The position numbers and the translations under genes were made by a program. The notes under the pieces are model-generated. The model ran no database searches and was not told where the DNA came from. It worked only from the letters and a program-made list of their open reading frames with translations. Below, one piece after another: positions 56,697-64,000 of a stretch of 64,000 bases of DNA. Origin of the DNA: Sphingomonas sp. NFR15 (GTDB lineage Bacteria > Pseudomonadota > Alphaproteobacteria > Sphingomonadales > Sphingomonadaceae); the NCBI RefSeq assembly GCF_900103265.1, contig NZ_FMWX01000007.1, positions 124,001 through 188,000 of the forward strand. The letters are read 5' to 3'. How positions within the stretch are numbered: the stretch's first letter is position 1; each line of letters opens with the position of its first letter.

Positions 56697-59444
56697 CTAT
56701 AATGCGGCAAGGGCCAATGAAGATCGCCGCTCCCAGGCCACCGCACCTTGCTTGCGCGCGAGAGTGATCGCGCGGCGAAGGACATCGGCGGCCGCACCGT
56801 GGCTGTTGTCGGCGCGTTCGGTAATTTCCGCTTGGGCACGCAGCAGCTCGGGAACGAGTATGCGCTCGCCACTCGTCTCGCAGCGTCCGATCGCCGCGAT
56901 CAGCAGATCGTGCGCTTCCGGCCATCGCCCGTCGCGGATCAGGCCACGCGCGAGCGCGAGCGAGAAGGGCGTCGTCAGAAGCTCGTAGCGGGCGGCGCGG
57001 AGCCGCGACAGGCTCTCCTCCAACAAGCCGACCGCCGCGACTGCGTCACCGCGCGCGAGCGCGAGTTCGCCGCGCAGCCCGTCGGTCGCCGCGATATATG
57101 GCCCGAGGGCGTTGGTGTCCGCGCAGTCGGCGAACGCCGCCAATGCCCGCTCCGCCTCCTCGACATCCCCGGCCCACAGGTGGACCGAGAACGACCAGAC
57201 CAGCGCGATGCAGCGCGTGACCGCATGGTCCAGGCGTTCGGCCTCATGGACCGCCTGCTTCGCCATGCGCAGCGCGTGATCGGCATCGCCGGTGAGCCAG
57301 AGCGCGCGGGCAAGCGCGATGGTGGCGCGGTTGCGATGATCGAAGCCGTAGTGGATCGTTCGTTCCCGCCGCGACGGCGCGCTGTTCTTTCGTGAGAGCT
57401 CCAGCTCGCGCCGCGCACGCGTCTGATCGCCGGCGAGGTGGTGCGAGATGCCCGACAGCGAATAAGCCACGCCGAGCGCCTCCGGCTCGCCGATCGCGGT
57501 GGCTATTCGAACGGCGCGCTCGGCATGGGCGAACGCATCGGCATAGTCGCCCAGGCGCTCGTGGAAGATGTGCAGCCGGCCGAGCAGTCGCAACTCGTTC
57601 CAGATGTCGTCGAGCGCGGAGGCGACCTCGAGCGCTCGCGATAGCGCCGCACCCGCCGCGTGGCTGTTGCCGCGCGTGAACATCAGCGCGGTGCCGAGGG
57701 ACGCCTGAAGCTCCAACTCCATCGAAGTGCCGCGTTGCTCGTCCTGGATGATCGACAGCGCCCGGGCGCACCACGTCCGGCACTCGACCAGCGATGACAG
57801 GTTGAGGAAGACCGGCGCGCTCGCGGCCGCGAGCAGGACGGCCAGCCTGGCGTCGCCATCCGGGCCGAACGCCCAATCGAGCGCGCTGCGGATATTGCCG
57901 AGCTGCTGGCGCAGCGCGCGGAGGTCGTGCAGCGCCTCGGCGTCCTGGCCGGCTGCGGCGTCGATTTCGCGGAAATAGAAGCTCGCATGGCGCCGCGCCG
58001 TCGCCCTCGCCTCGTCGGCACCGCGCGCGAGCAGCTTTTCACGCGCATAGGCGCGCGTCATTTCGAGCAAGCGATAGGTGCCCATACCGCGCGCACGCTG
58101 CGGCACGACCAGCGATTTGGAGGCGAGTTCGTCGAGTGCGGCGGCGACCTCGTCGGCGCTGATGCGCTCGTCCGCGACGACGTCGAGCGCGGCATCGATC
58201 GAGAACAGGCCGACGAACACCGCCAGCCGCGCCAGGACGATCTGCTCGACGCCGGACAGCAGATCGTAGCTCCAGTCGAGCGTCGCTTGCAGGGTCTGCT
58301 GGCGCGGCGTCGCAGTGCGGTGCCCATGCCAGCCGAGGCTGAACCGATCGCCCAGCAGCCGCGCTGTCGCCTCGATCCCGTGCGTCGCCGCGCGCACTGC
58401 GGTCAGCTCGATCGGGAGCGCCATGCCGTCGAGCCGACGGCACATGTCCGCGATCAGGCGCGCCGCCGCCTCATCGAGCTGAAGTGTGCTGTCGCCCGCC
58501 AGCGCGCGCTCGCAGAAAAGCTGGATAGCGGGGTAGGACAGGAGCTGTTCGCGGCCGAGGCTCTCGGGACGCTCGGGATAGGCGAGGGCGTCGAGACGGT
58601 GGACGTGCTCGCCGCGAACCCGCATCGGCTCGCGCGATGTCGCGAGAATGCGCGCGCCCGGTGCGGCCGCGACAATGCGCTCCACGATCGCCGACACCGG
58701 CTCGATCACATGCTCGCAATTGTCGAGCAGCAGCAGCACTTTCTTGTCGCGGATGTGGCCGAGAATGACGGCGAGCGGATCGTCGCTTTGTACCGCGATC
58801 ATCATCGCCCCGGCGATCATCTGCGCGACGAGCGCCGGATCTTCGAGCTGGCTGAAATCGACGAACGTGACCTGATCGCCGAATTCCGGCCCGAGGCGGT
58901 GGGCGATCTCGACCGCGAGCGTGGTCTTGCCGACCCCGGCGGGGCCGACGATCGTGAACAACGGCGTGCCGACGATCCGCTGCGTGAGGAGCGCAAGATC
59001 AGTGTCGCGCCCTATCAGATGCGGCAGGCGTGCGGGCATGTTGATGGTGGTCGGCGCGGGCCGCGACGGAGCGGCGACCTCGGCGGGAACGGCAGCCGCA
59101 TGCGACGGTGACACCGCCTCCACCGGCGCCACGAAGGCGTAGCCGACGCCGACCTGGGTCGCGATATAGCGCGCGCCGTTCTCACCCCCGCCGAGCAGCT
59201 TGCGCAAGCCCGCCATGTGAAAGCGCAGGCTGCCGTCCTCGACCACGACATCGGACCAGACGCGCTTGAGCAACTCGCGCTTCGACAGCACCCGCCCCGG
59301 TTGCTCGACCAGCGCGGCGAGAAGATCGAACGATCGTCCGCCGATCTCGACCGGCACGCCGTCCCGGGTGAGCAGCCGCTCCGAGGTGGAGAGGCAGAAC
59401 GGGCCGAAGCGGACCCGCTCGCTGGTTCGGCCGTGCTCGGGCAT
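56697..59444 (-). CDS. Winged-helix/STAND-ATPase/TPR transcriptional regulator
   Basis: This protein has 915 residues. The N-terminal OmpR/PhoB-type winged helix (about 10-106: GRSFDLLAALVEQPGRVLSKRELLKRVW...GYAFVAP) has no receiver domain. A signal-transduction ATPase follows, with Walker A IVGPAGVGKTT (165-175), Walker B VLLLLDNCEHV and ILATSREPMRV. The C-terminal ~450 residues are TPR-like helical repeats that probably sense a ligand or partner. This is a MalT/AfsR-like switch architecture. It is the third gene of the - strand unit, 3 bp after the SDR gene. The 186-bp gap beyond its 3' end (56511-56696) shows nothing recognisable. Confidence 0.92.
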   Translation of the reverse strand: MPEHGRTSERVRFGPFCLSTSERLLTRDGVPVEIGGRSFDLLAALVEQPGRVLSKRELLKRVWSDVVVEDGSLRFHMAGLRKLLGGGENGARYIATQVGVGYAFVAPVEAVSPSHAAAVPAEVAAPSRPAPTTINMPARLPHLIGRDTDLALLTQRIVGTPLFTIVGPAGVGKTTLAVEIAHRLGPEFGDQVTFVDFSQLEDPALVAQMIAGAMMIAVQSDDPLAVILGHIRDKKVLLLLDNCEHVIEPVSAIVERIVAAAPGARILATSREPMRVRGEHVHRLDALAYPERPESLGREQLLSYPAIQLFCERALAGDSTLQLDEAAARLIADMCRRLDGMALPIELTAVRAATHGIEATARLLGDRFSLGWHGHRTATPRQQTLQATLDWSYDLLSGVEQIVLARLAVFVGLFSIDAALDVVADERISADEVAAALDELASKSLVVPQRARGMGTYRLLEMTRAYAREKLLARGADEARATARRHASFYFREIDAAAGQDAEALHDLRALRQQLGNIRSALDWAFGPDGDARLAVLLAAASAPVFLNLSSLVECRTWCARALSIIQDEQRGTSMELELQASLGTALMFTRGNSHAAGAALSRALEVASALDDIWNELRLLGRLHIFHERLGDYADAFAHAERAVRIATAIGEPEALGVAYSLSGISHHLAGDQTRARRELELSRKNSAPSRRERTIHYGFDHRNRATIALARALWLTGDADHALRMAKQAVHEAERLDHAVTRCIALVWSFSVHLWAGDVEEAERALAAFADCADTNALGPYIAATDGLRGELALARGDAVAAVGLLEESLSRLRAARYELLTTPFSLALARGLIRDGRWPEAHDLLIAAIGRCETSGERILVPELLRAQAEITERADNSHGAAADVLRRAITLARKQGAVAWERRSSLALAAL

Positions 59445-59447
59445 CGG

Positions 59448-60293
59448 TCAGGCGCTACCGTCGTCCGACGGAAAATCGGTCGAGATGCTGAGCGCCCGCC
59501 ACGCCGTCAATTCTTCCAGCCGGGCGCGATCGCCACGCTCGAGCGCGGCGACCGCATCCGAGCCGAGCGGCAGTCGCAAGGGCGGTGCGTCGGCCGCGAC
59601 GATCACGAGGATGGCGTGCGCGCCGCGCCGCGGGTCGCCCGGCTGGTGGCCGTCATATGCCTGCTGCATGCGTGCCGCCTTGCCCACCACCGCGTCATAT
59701 TCGGGGCGGCCGCTGTCGAGACTGGTCGATGCGCCCGCGAAGTCGGTGCGAAAGCCGCCCGGTTCGATGATGGTGACGCGTACGCCGATCGACGCCATCT
59801 CTTGCGCCAGCACTTCGGAAAAACCCTCCACGCCCCACTTCGCGGCGGAATAGGGCGCGCGGCCGGGGGCGCCCAGGCGACCCCCCACCGAGGAGAATTG
59901 CACGATATGCCCGCTGCGGCGTTCGCGCATATGGGGAATTACCGCCTTGGTCATGATGATGGTGCCGAACAAATTGGTTTCGATCTGCTCGCGAAAGGAC
60001 TCGATCGACGTATCCTCGACCGAGCCGATATTGCCGTAGCCGGCGTTGTTCACGAGCACGTCGAGGCCGCCGAACGTGCGAATGGCGGTCGCGACCGCGG
60101 CCAGCGCCTGCGCTTCGTTGGTGACGTCCAGCGCGGCGGTGGCGAGCTGGCCCGGCCGCCGCGCCGCCAACGACTGGAGCTGACCGGGATCACGCGCGGT
60201 TGCGAGGAGATTGTCGCCCGATTCGAGGACGGCTTCACACAGCGCCCGACCGAAGCCGCGAGAGCTGCCGGTAATCAACCACGTTCGTGCCAT
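59448..60293 (-). CDS. Short-chain dehydrogenase/reductase
   Basis: This 281-residue SDR has the NADP-binding motif TGSSRGFGRAL (8-18), NNAGYGN, catalytic Ser in QFSSVGGRLG and Y-x-x-x-K in YSAAKWG, followed by EPGGFRTDF. It reduces or oxidises a carbonyl/alcohol substrate that is not known. Start 60293 gives the family N-terminus ARTWLITGSSRG. It lies 58 bp after the thioredoxin-like gene and 3 bp before the STAND regulator, implying one transcript. Confidence 0.93.
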   Translation of the reverse strand: MARTWLITGSSRGFGRALCEAVLESGDNLLATARDPGQLQSLAARRPGQLATAALDVTNEAQALAAVATAIRTFGGLDVLVNNAGYGNIGSVEDTSIESFREQIETNLFGTIIMTKAVIPHMRERRSGHIVQFSSVGGRLGAPGRAPYSAAKWGVEGFSEVLAQEMASIGVRVTIIEPGGFRTDFAGASTSLDSGRPEYDAVVGKAARMQQAYDGHQPGDPRRGAHAILVIVAADAPPLRLPLGSDAVAALERGDRARLEELTAWRALSISTDFPSDDGSA

Positions 60294-60351
60294 GCTTTGC
60301 CCTTCCATGTGCGGTATGAATGTTTTGGAACGTCCGTTCAAGCCCGAGCTG

Positions 60352-61464
60352 TCATCCGAAGGTGAAGACATAGGCGCGCACGCCGGGCCGGGTGAACGCG
60401 ACCGTCACGGTGCGATCGGCGATGACGCCGGCCTGACGAACGAGCTGGTACAGCCGGTCTTGTCGAACTTCGCCCCAACCAGCCGCATCGACATCGGCAC
60501 CGTGGCTAGCGCCCGGCGGGGCGCCGTCGATGAGAACCCGGAAGCGGACCGGCTGGCCGTCCGCCGCGCCGCCGAGCACCAGATGAAGATCCCGCGCGTG
60601 GAAGCGATAGCGGATCGCACCCGTCGTCCCGCCGAGGGTCGCGAACTCGCGTCCGATTGCCCATACCCCGGCAAGATCCCAATGGTTCGGCGATAGGCTC
60701 GCCGCCGGTTGGTAGCGGTGCGCGACGTCGCGCCGGAGCCCGTCCGGCGACTGGAAATCTCCGGCTTTGGCATAGCCGAGGTAGGATTCGGGCGAGCGGA
60801 GGTTTTTCCAATCGGCTTCGGCCTGTATCCCTGTCCCGACCGGCGGGGCAGGCCTGATGCCGGAAACGTCTTGGCCCGCTTCGGTCAGCAGCGTGCGGAT
60901 CAGCCGTTCGGCCTCGTCATAATGGCCCTCGCCGAGCCGATAGCCGCGGATCGCGCCCTTGGGGTCGATGAAGTAGAAGCCGGGCCAGCCCTCGTTCCCG
61001 AACCGCTGCCATGTCGCGTAGTGATTGTCCTGCACGTTGGGATAGCGCACGCCGAGGTCGCGCAACGCGGTGCGCACCTTGGCCGGATCCTTCTCGAACG
61101 CGAATTCGGGCGCGTGCACGCCGATGACGACCAGCCCCTTGTCGCGGTAGCGCTGGTCCCACGCGCGCAGTGCCGGGAGCGCCCGCAGCGAGTTGATGCA
61201 GGAATAGGTCCAGAAATTCACCACCACGACCTTGCCGCGCAGCGCCGCCACGCCGCCCGGAACGGCGGTGAGCCACGGCTCCGCTTCGGACAGGGCCGAT
61301 AGCGGCTGCGCTGATGCGTCCGCGGGTGCGGCGGCGATCGCCGACTGCACCGGCAGCGGCTTGGCGGCGACCAGTTGCAGCGCCTCCCCGCAGCACACCG
61401 CCGTGGTGACGCCGGCGACCAGAGCGGCGGCCGCCGCGAAGGTGAAGGAGCGGATCCTGAACAT
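60352..61464 (-). CDS. Secreted thioredoxin-fold protein with CxxS active site (DipZ/TlpA-like)
   Basis: This 370-residue protein has an N-terminal export signal (about 1-28) and a TlpA/DipZ-type thioredoxin domain (about 62-205: GKVVVVNFWTYSCINSLRALPALRAW, IGVHAPEF, PGFYFIDPKGAIRG). A C-terminal ~150-residue beta-rich domain as in DipZ proteins (LAGVWAIGREFATLGGTTGAIRYRFHARDLHLVLG) follows. The usual motif is SCINC; here the resolving Cys is Ser92 (C89-I-N-S92). It may act as a monothiol reductase, isomerase or peroxidase-like protein. It is the first gene of the - strand unit. Confidence 0.9.
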   Translation of the reverse strand: MFRIRSFTFAAAAALVAGVTTAVCCGEALQLVAAKPLPVQSAIAAAPADASAQPLSALSEAEPWLTAVPGGVAALRGKVVVVNFWTYSCINSLRALPALRAWDQRYRDKGLVVIGVHAPEFAFEKDPAKVRTALRDLGVRYPNVQDNHYATWQRFGNEGWPGFYFIDPKGAIRGYRLGEGHYDEAERLIRTLLTEAGQDVSGIRPAPPVGTGIQAEADWKNLRSPESYLGYAKAGDFQSPDGLRRDVAHRYQPAASLSPNHWDLAGVWAIGREFATLGGTTGAIRYRFHARDLHLVLGGAADGQPVRFRVLIDGAPPGASHGADVDAAGWGEVRQDRLYQLVRQAGVIADRTVTVAFTRPGVRAYVFTFG

Positions 61465-61509
61465 GACCGTTTCTCTCGCGCTGTCGGCCTCGGCCGGGTT
61501 GGTCCGCAC

Positions 61510-61608
61510 GTTAGGCGTGGCGGGCGGCAATCCGGTGTTAGTCGTCGCGCGCACGCTGTTAGACACTGAGAGGTCCGTCGCCGATCGCGCGGACCATCAC
61601 CGTCTAAC
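61510..61608. promoter_or_regulatory. Heptamer array in the divergent promoter region
   Basis: GTTAGGC (61510), GTTAGTC (61537) and GTTAGAC (61558) are direct repeats 27 and 21 bp apart, and GTCTAAC (61602-61608) is an inverted copy. The first two extend to an 11/13 match (GTTAGnCGTnGCG). OmpR-type winged helices often bind heptamer arrays, so this may be the target of the neighbouring STAND regulator. Confidence 0.4.
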
Positions 61609-61694
61609 GCCGGATCACTGGCGATAACGGGCATCGCGCCGCCATCCCGCTACTTCGGGTTCGACCGGGTCGATCCGGGGCAGGGAGACGGCAA

Positions 61695-62966
61695 ATGCTC
61701 GAAGACCTCATGACAACGCGCCGCACGTTCATGGCGAGCGCGGCGGCGGCGGGAGCGGCGGGGGTGCTGCCCGCGATGCTCCGCGCTGAGGCCGGCGGCA
61801 CGGCGATCCGCCCGTTCAAGGTGGCGATACCGCGCGCGGAGGTCGATGGAATGAAGCGGCGCATCGCCGACACGCGCTGGGCGGACGCGCAGCCGGCGCC
61901 TGATGATGGGCAGGGCGTGCGCCGCCAGACGATCGAGCCGCTGTTACGCTATTGGGGCGGCGCGTACGACTGGCGCAAGATCGAGGCGCGGCTCAACGCG
62001 CTGCCGATGTTCATCACCGAGATCGACGGTCTCGACATCCACTTCATCCACGTTCGCTCGCGCCACGACCATGCCCTGCCGATGATCCTGACGCACGGCT
62101 GGCCGGGCTCGGTGCTGGAATTCCTCAAGGTGATCGGGCCGCTGACCGACCCGACCGCGCACGGCGGCAAGGCCGAGGACGCCTTCCACCTCGTGATTCC
62201 CTCGATTCCCGGCTTCGGCTTCTCGGCCCGGCCGACCACGATCGGCTGGGGTTCGGATCGCACGGCGCGCGCCTGGGCGACGCTGATGCGGCGGCTCGGC
62301 TATGCGAAATATGTTTCGCAAGGCGGTGACTGCGGTTCGGTCATCTCGCAGCGCATGGCGTTGCAGAAGGTGCCGGGGTTGCTCGCCATCCACCTCAACA
62401 TGCCCGCCGTCGTGCCGGCCGATATCGCCCGCACGCTCGCGGCCGGAGATCCCGCGCCGGCGACGCTCACGCCCAAGGAGCGCGGTGCGTTCGACCAGCT
62501 CGCGGCCTTCTACCGGGACAATGCCGGCTATGCGATCGAGATGAACACCCGGCCGCAGACGATCGGCTATGCGCTGGTCGATTCGCCCGTCGCGCTCGCG
62601 GCGTGGATGTACGAGAAGATCGCGCAATGGGTGTACGCGAACGGCGATCCGCTGCGCGTGCTGACGCGCGACGAAATCCTCGACGACATCTCGCTTTATT
62701 GGCTGACCAGGACTGGCGCGTCGGCGGCGCGGATCTACTGGGAAGACCATAGCAACAACTTCAATGCGCGCGGCGTGATCGACCTGCCCGTCGCGGTGAG
62801 CGTCTTTCCGGGCGAGATCTTCCGCGCTCCCCGGAGCTGGGCGGAGCGCGCCTACACCGACCTCTTCTATTTCAACGAAGCGCGCGGCGGCGGCCATTTC
62901 GCCGCCTGGGAACAGCCCGCGATCTTCGCCGATGAGGTGCGCGCCGCCTTCCGATCGATCCGCTGA
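61695..62966 (+). CDS. Tat-exported epoxide hydrolase
   Basis: This 423-residue protein has a twin-arginine signal (TTRRTFMASAAAAGAAG) and the epoxide hydrolase N-terminal domain (FKVAIPRAEVDGMKRRIADTRW...YDWRKIEARLNALPMF). An alpha/beta hydrolase domain follows with oxyanion loop HGWPGS (134-139), nucleophile D212 in QGGDCGS, and His in GGHFAAWEQP. Family members open epoxides to diols; the residue after the nucleophile is Cys rather than the common Trp. GGGAG lies upstream of the ATG. Confidence 0.92.
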   Translation: MLEDLMTTRRTFMASAAAAGAAGVLPAMLRAEAGGTAIRPFKVAIPRAEVDGMKRRIADTRWADAQPAPDDGQGVRRQTIEPLLRYWGGAYDWRKIEARLNALPMFITEIDGLDIHFIHVRSRHDHALPMILTHGWPGSVLEFLKVIGPLTDPTAHGGKAEDAFHLVIPSIPGFGFSARPTTIGWGSDRTARAWATLMRRLGYAKYVSQGGDCGSVISQRMALQKVPGLLAIHLNMPAVVPADIARTLAAGDPAPATLTPKERGAFDQLAAFYRDNAGYAIEMNTRPQTIGYALVDSPVALAAWMYEKIAQWVYANGDPLRVLTRDEILDDISLYWLTRTGASAARIYWEDHSNNFNARGVIDLPVAVSVFPGEIFRAPRSWAERAYTDLFYFNEARGGGHFAAWEQPAIFADEVRAAFRSIR

Positions 62967-62998
62967 CCGATCCTTTACGCAGTATCAGGAGATAGACC

Positions 62999-63412
62999 AT
63001 GTCCGACACCAAGACGCTCTACACCGCCAACGTCCATGTCACCGGCGGACGCGACGGGGCCGCGCGGAGTTCCGACGGCCGGCTCGATCTCACGCTGTCG
63101 GTGCCGGGCGGGCCGGGGCAGGGCACCAATCCCGAGCAATTGTTCGCGGCCGGCTGGTCGGCCTGCTTCGAGGGCGCGATGGCGCACGCCGCGCGCGCCA
63201 AGGGCATCGCGCTTCCGCACGACCTCGCGATCGATGCCGAGGTGAGCCTGCGGCAGGGCGAGGACGGCTATTCGCTCGCCGCCCGGCTGACCGTCCGCGC
63301 GCCGGGGCTCGACGCGGATGTCGCGCGCCAGCTCATCGACACCGCCCACCGCACCTGCCCCTATTCGAAGGCGATCAAGGGCAACATCGACGCGGTCGTC
63401 ACACTCGCCTGA
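62999..63412 (+). CDS. Organic hydroperoxide resistance protein (Ohr/OsmC family)
   Basis: This 137-residue thiol peroxidase has both reactive cysteines: C56 in GWSACFEGA (peroxidatic) and C120 in RTCPYSKAIKGN (resolving). N-terminal KTLYTANVHVTGGRDGAARSSDGRLDLTLSVP is typical of Ohr. It reduces organic hydroperoxides, normally with lipoyl proteins. CAGGAGA precedes the ATG, and it is 32 bp after the epoxide hydrolase gene. Confidence 0.94.
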   Translation: MSDTKTLYTANVHVTGGRDGAARSSDGRLDLTLSVPGGPGQGTNPEQLFAAGWSACFEGAMAHAARAKGIALPHDLAIDAEVSLRQGEDGYSLAARLTVRAPGLDADVARQLIDTAHRTCPYSKAIKGNIDAVVTLA

Positions 63413-63434
63413 CCGTTCCCGAAAGGAAAACGCC

Positions 63435-64000
63435 ATGAAAACGTTCCTCGCCGGCGGGCTCGCGCTCGCCGCGGCCCTCATCGCGCCTACCGCGCAGGCG
63501 CAGGCGCCTGCCAAGCCCATCATCGTGCTCGTCCACGGCGCCTTCGCGGACTCGTCGAGCTGGAACGGGGTGATCCCGATCCTGCGCAGAGACGGCTATT
63601 TCGTGATCGCGATGGAAAACCCGCTGCGCGGGGTGCGCAGCGACGCGGCCGAGATCACGAGCGTCGTCTCGCGCCTGAAGGGGCGGGTCGTGCTGGTCGG
63701 CCATTCCTATGGCGGCTCGGTCATCAGTGCCGCCGCGACCGGTGCGGCCAACGTCAAGGCATTGGTCTATGTCAGCGCCTTCGCGCCCGACGCGGGCGAG
63801 ACCGCGCTCGGGCTGAGCGGCAAGTTCCCCGGCAGCACGCTCGCCGGTGCACTCACGCCACCCGTACCGCTACCGGGTGGCGGCAAGAACCTCTACATCG
63901 TGCAGGGCAAGTTCCCCGCGCAGTTCGCCGCCGACGTCGACCCGGCACGGGCATATCTGATGTCGGTCGGGCAGCGCCCGATCGCGGCGGGGGCGCTCAC
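63435..64000 (+). CDS. Secreted alpha/beta hydrolase (3' end outside window)
   Basis: 188 codons are visible. A signal peptide (MKTFLAGGLALAAALIAPTAQA) precedes an alpha/beta hydrolase with oxyanion motif LVHGAFADSSSW and nucleophile elbow VLVGHSYGGSVISAAA. It matches the small secreted esterase/lipase-like group often annotated only as alpha/beta hydrolase. GAAAGGAAAA precedes the ATG. It continues the epoxide hydrolase-Ohr unit, with 22 bp between. Substrate unknown. Confidence 0.9.
   Translation, partial: MKTFLAGGLALAAALIAPTAQAQAPAKPIIVLVHGAFADSSSWNGVIPILRRDGYFVIAMENPLRGVRSDAAEITSVVSRLKGRVVLVGHSYGGSVISAAATGAANVKALVYVSAFAPDAGETALGLSGKFPGSTLAGALTPPVPLPGGGKNLYIVQGKFPAQFAADVDPARAYLMSVGQRPIAAGAL

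Overview
The window looks like chromosomal DNA of a sphingomonad (Alphaproteobacteria, order Sphingomonadales). The evidence is high G+C content, a permuted two-piece tmRNA with tag ANDNEALAIAA, the alphaproteobacterial form of SerC with its small leader hairpins, an RcGTA-like gene transfer agent cluster, a beta-barrel OmpA protein with a long polyproline hinge, and a dense family of dispersed palindromic repeats. No rRNA or tRNA gene, CRISPR array, integrase or transposase was seen.

Region 1 (1-15.8 kb): the 3' end of a sensor histidine kinase and a receiver-only response regulator lead into a nearly complete gene transfer agent (GTA) cluster, all on the + strand and mostly with ATGA-type overlaps. 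The order is terminase small and large subunits, portal, small membrane protein, prohead protease, capsid, connector, a 65-residue protein, tail terminator, major tail protein, two tail chaperone-type proteins, short tape measure, a large DUF2460 fusion, an Fe-S-type hub (DUF2163), an NlpC/P60-like peptidase, a megatron-like tail protein and a DUF2793 protein. There are no replication, integration or lysis genes. A spermidine-synthase-like gene sits between terminase and portal with a palindromic repeat on each side.

Region 2 (15.9-47.1 kb): conserved housekeeping genes. They include OmpA, ygfZ, dihydroorotase, hisZ, serA, serC, an extensin-like lipoprotein, a LOG-family protein, membrane cytochrome c, prephenate dehydratase, and a mutY-serine hydrolase-nudC operon. 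They continue with DUF721, two DsbA-like thioredoxins, smc, hemerythrin, ssrA, an Rrf2 regulator, a lemA-TPM-TPM-Nudix operon, mscL, an NDUFS4-like complex I subunit, hrpB, a cation diffusion facilitator, and a hydrolase divergent from a LysR regulator. A palindromic repeat family occupies every convergent gene junction here and a few other spacers. Other repeat families lie inside coding sequence (hrpB, prohead protease) or supply a start codon (extensin gene).

Region 3 (47.2-56.5 kb): a plant-polysaccharide utilisation locus that begins directly at a truncated LysR remnant. It holds a Tat-exported GH28-type pectinase, a large TonB-dependent receptor, a GH43 enzyme, a second exported glycosidase and a LacI regulator. 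Two LacI-type operator palindromes lie at the start of the receptor gene and in the divergent promoter region.

Region 4 (56.7-64 kb): a divergent cluster. On the - strand are a secreted thioredoxin-fold protein with CxxS instead of CxxC, an SDR, and a 915-residue winged-helix/STAND-ATPase/TPR regulator. On the + strand are an exported epoxide hydrolase, an Ohr/OsmC peroxidase and a secreted alpha/beta hydrolase cut by the window end. The shared promoter region carries four GTTAG-type heptamers. Regions 3 and 4 lack the dispersed repeats that pervade regions 1 and 2, so I read them as accessory DNA.
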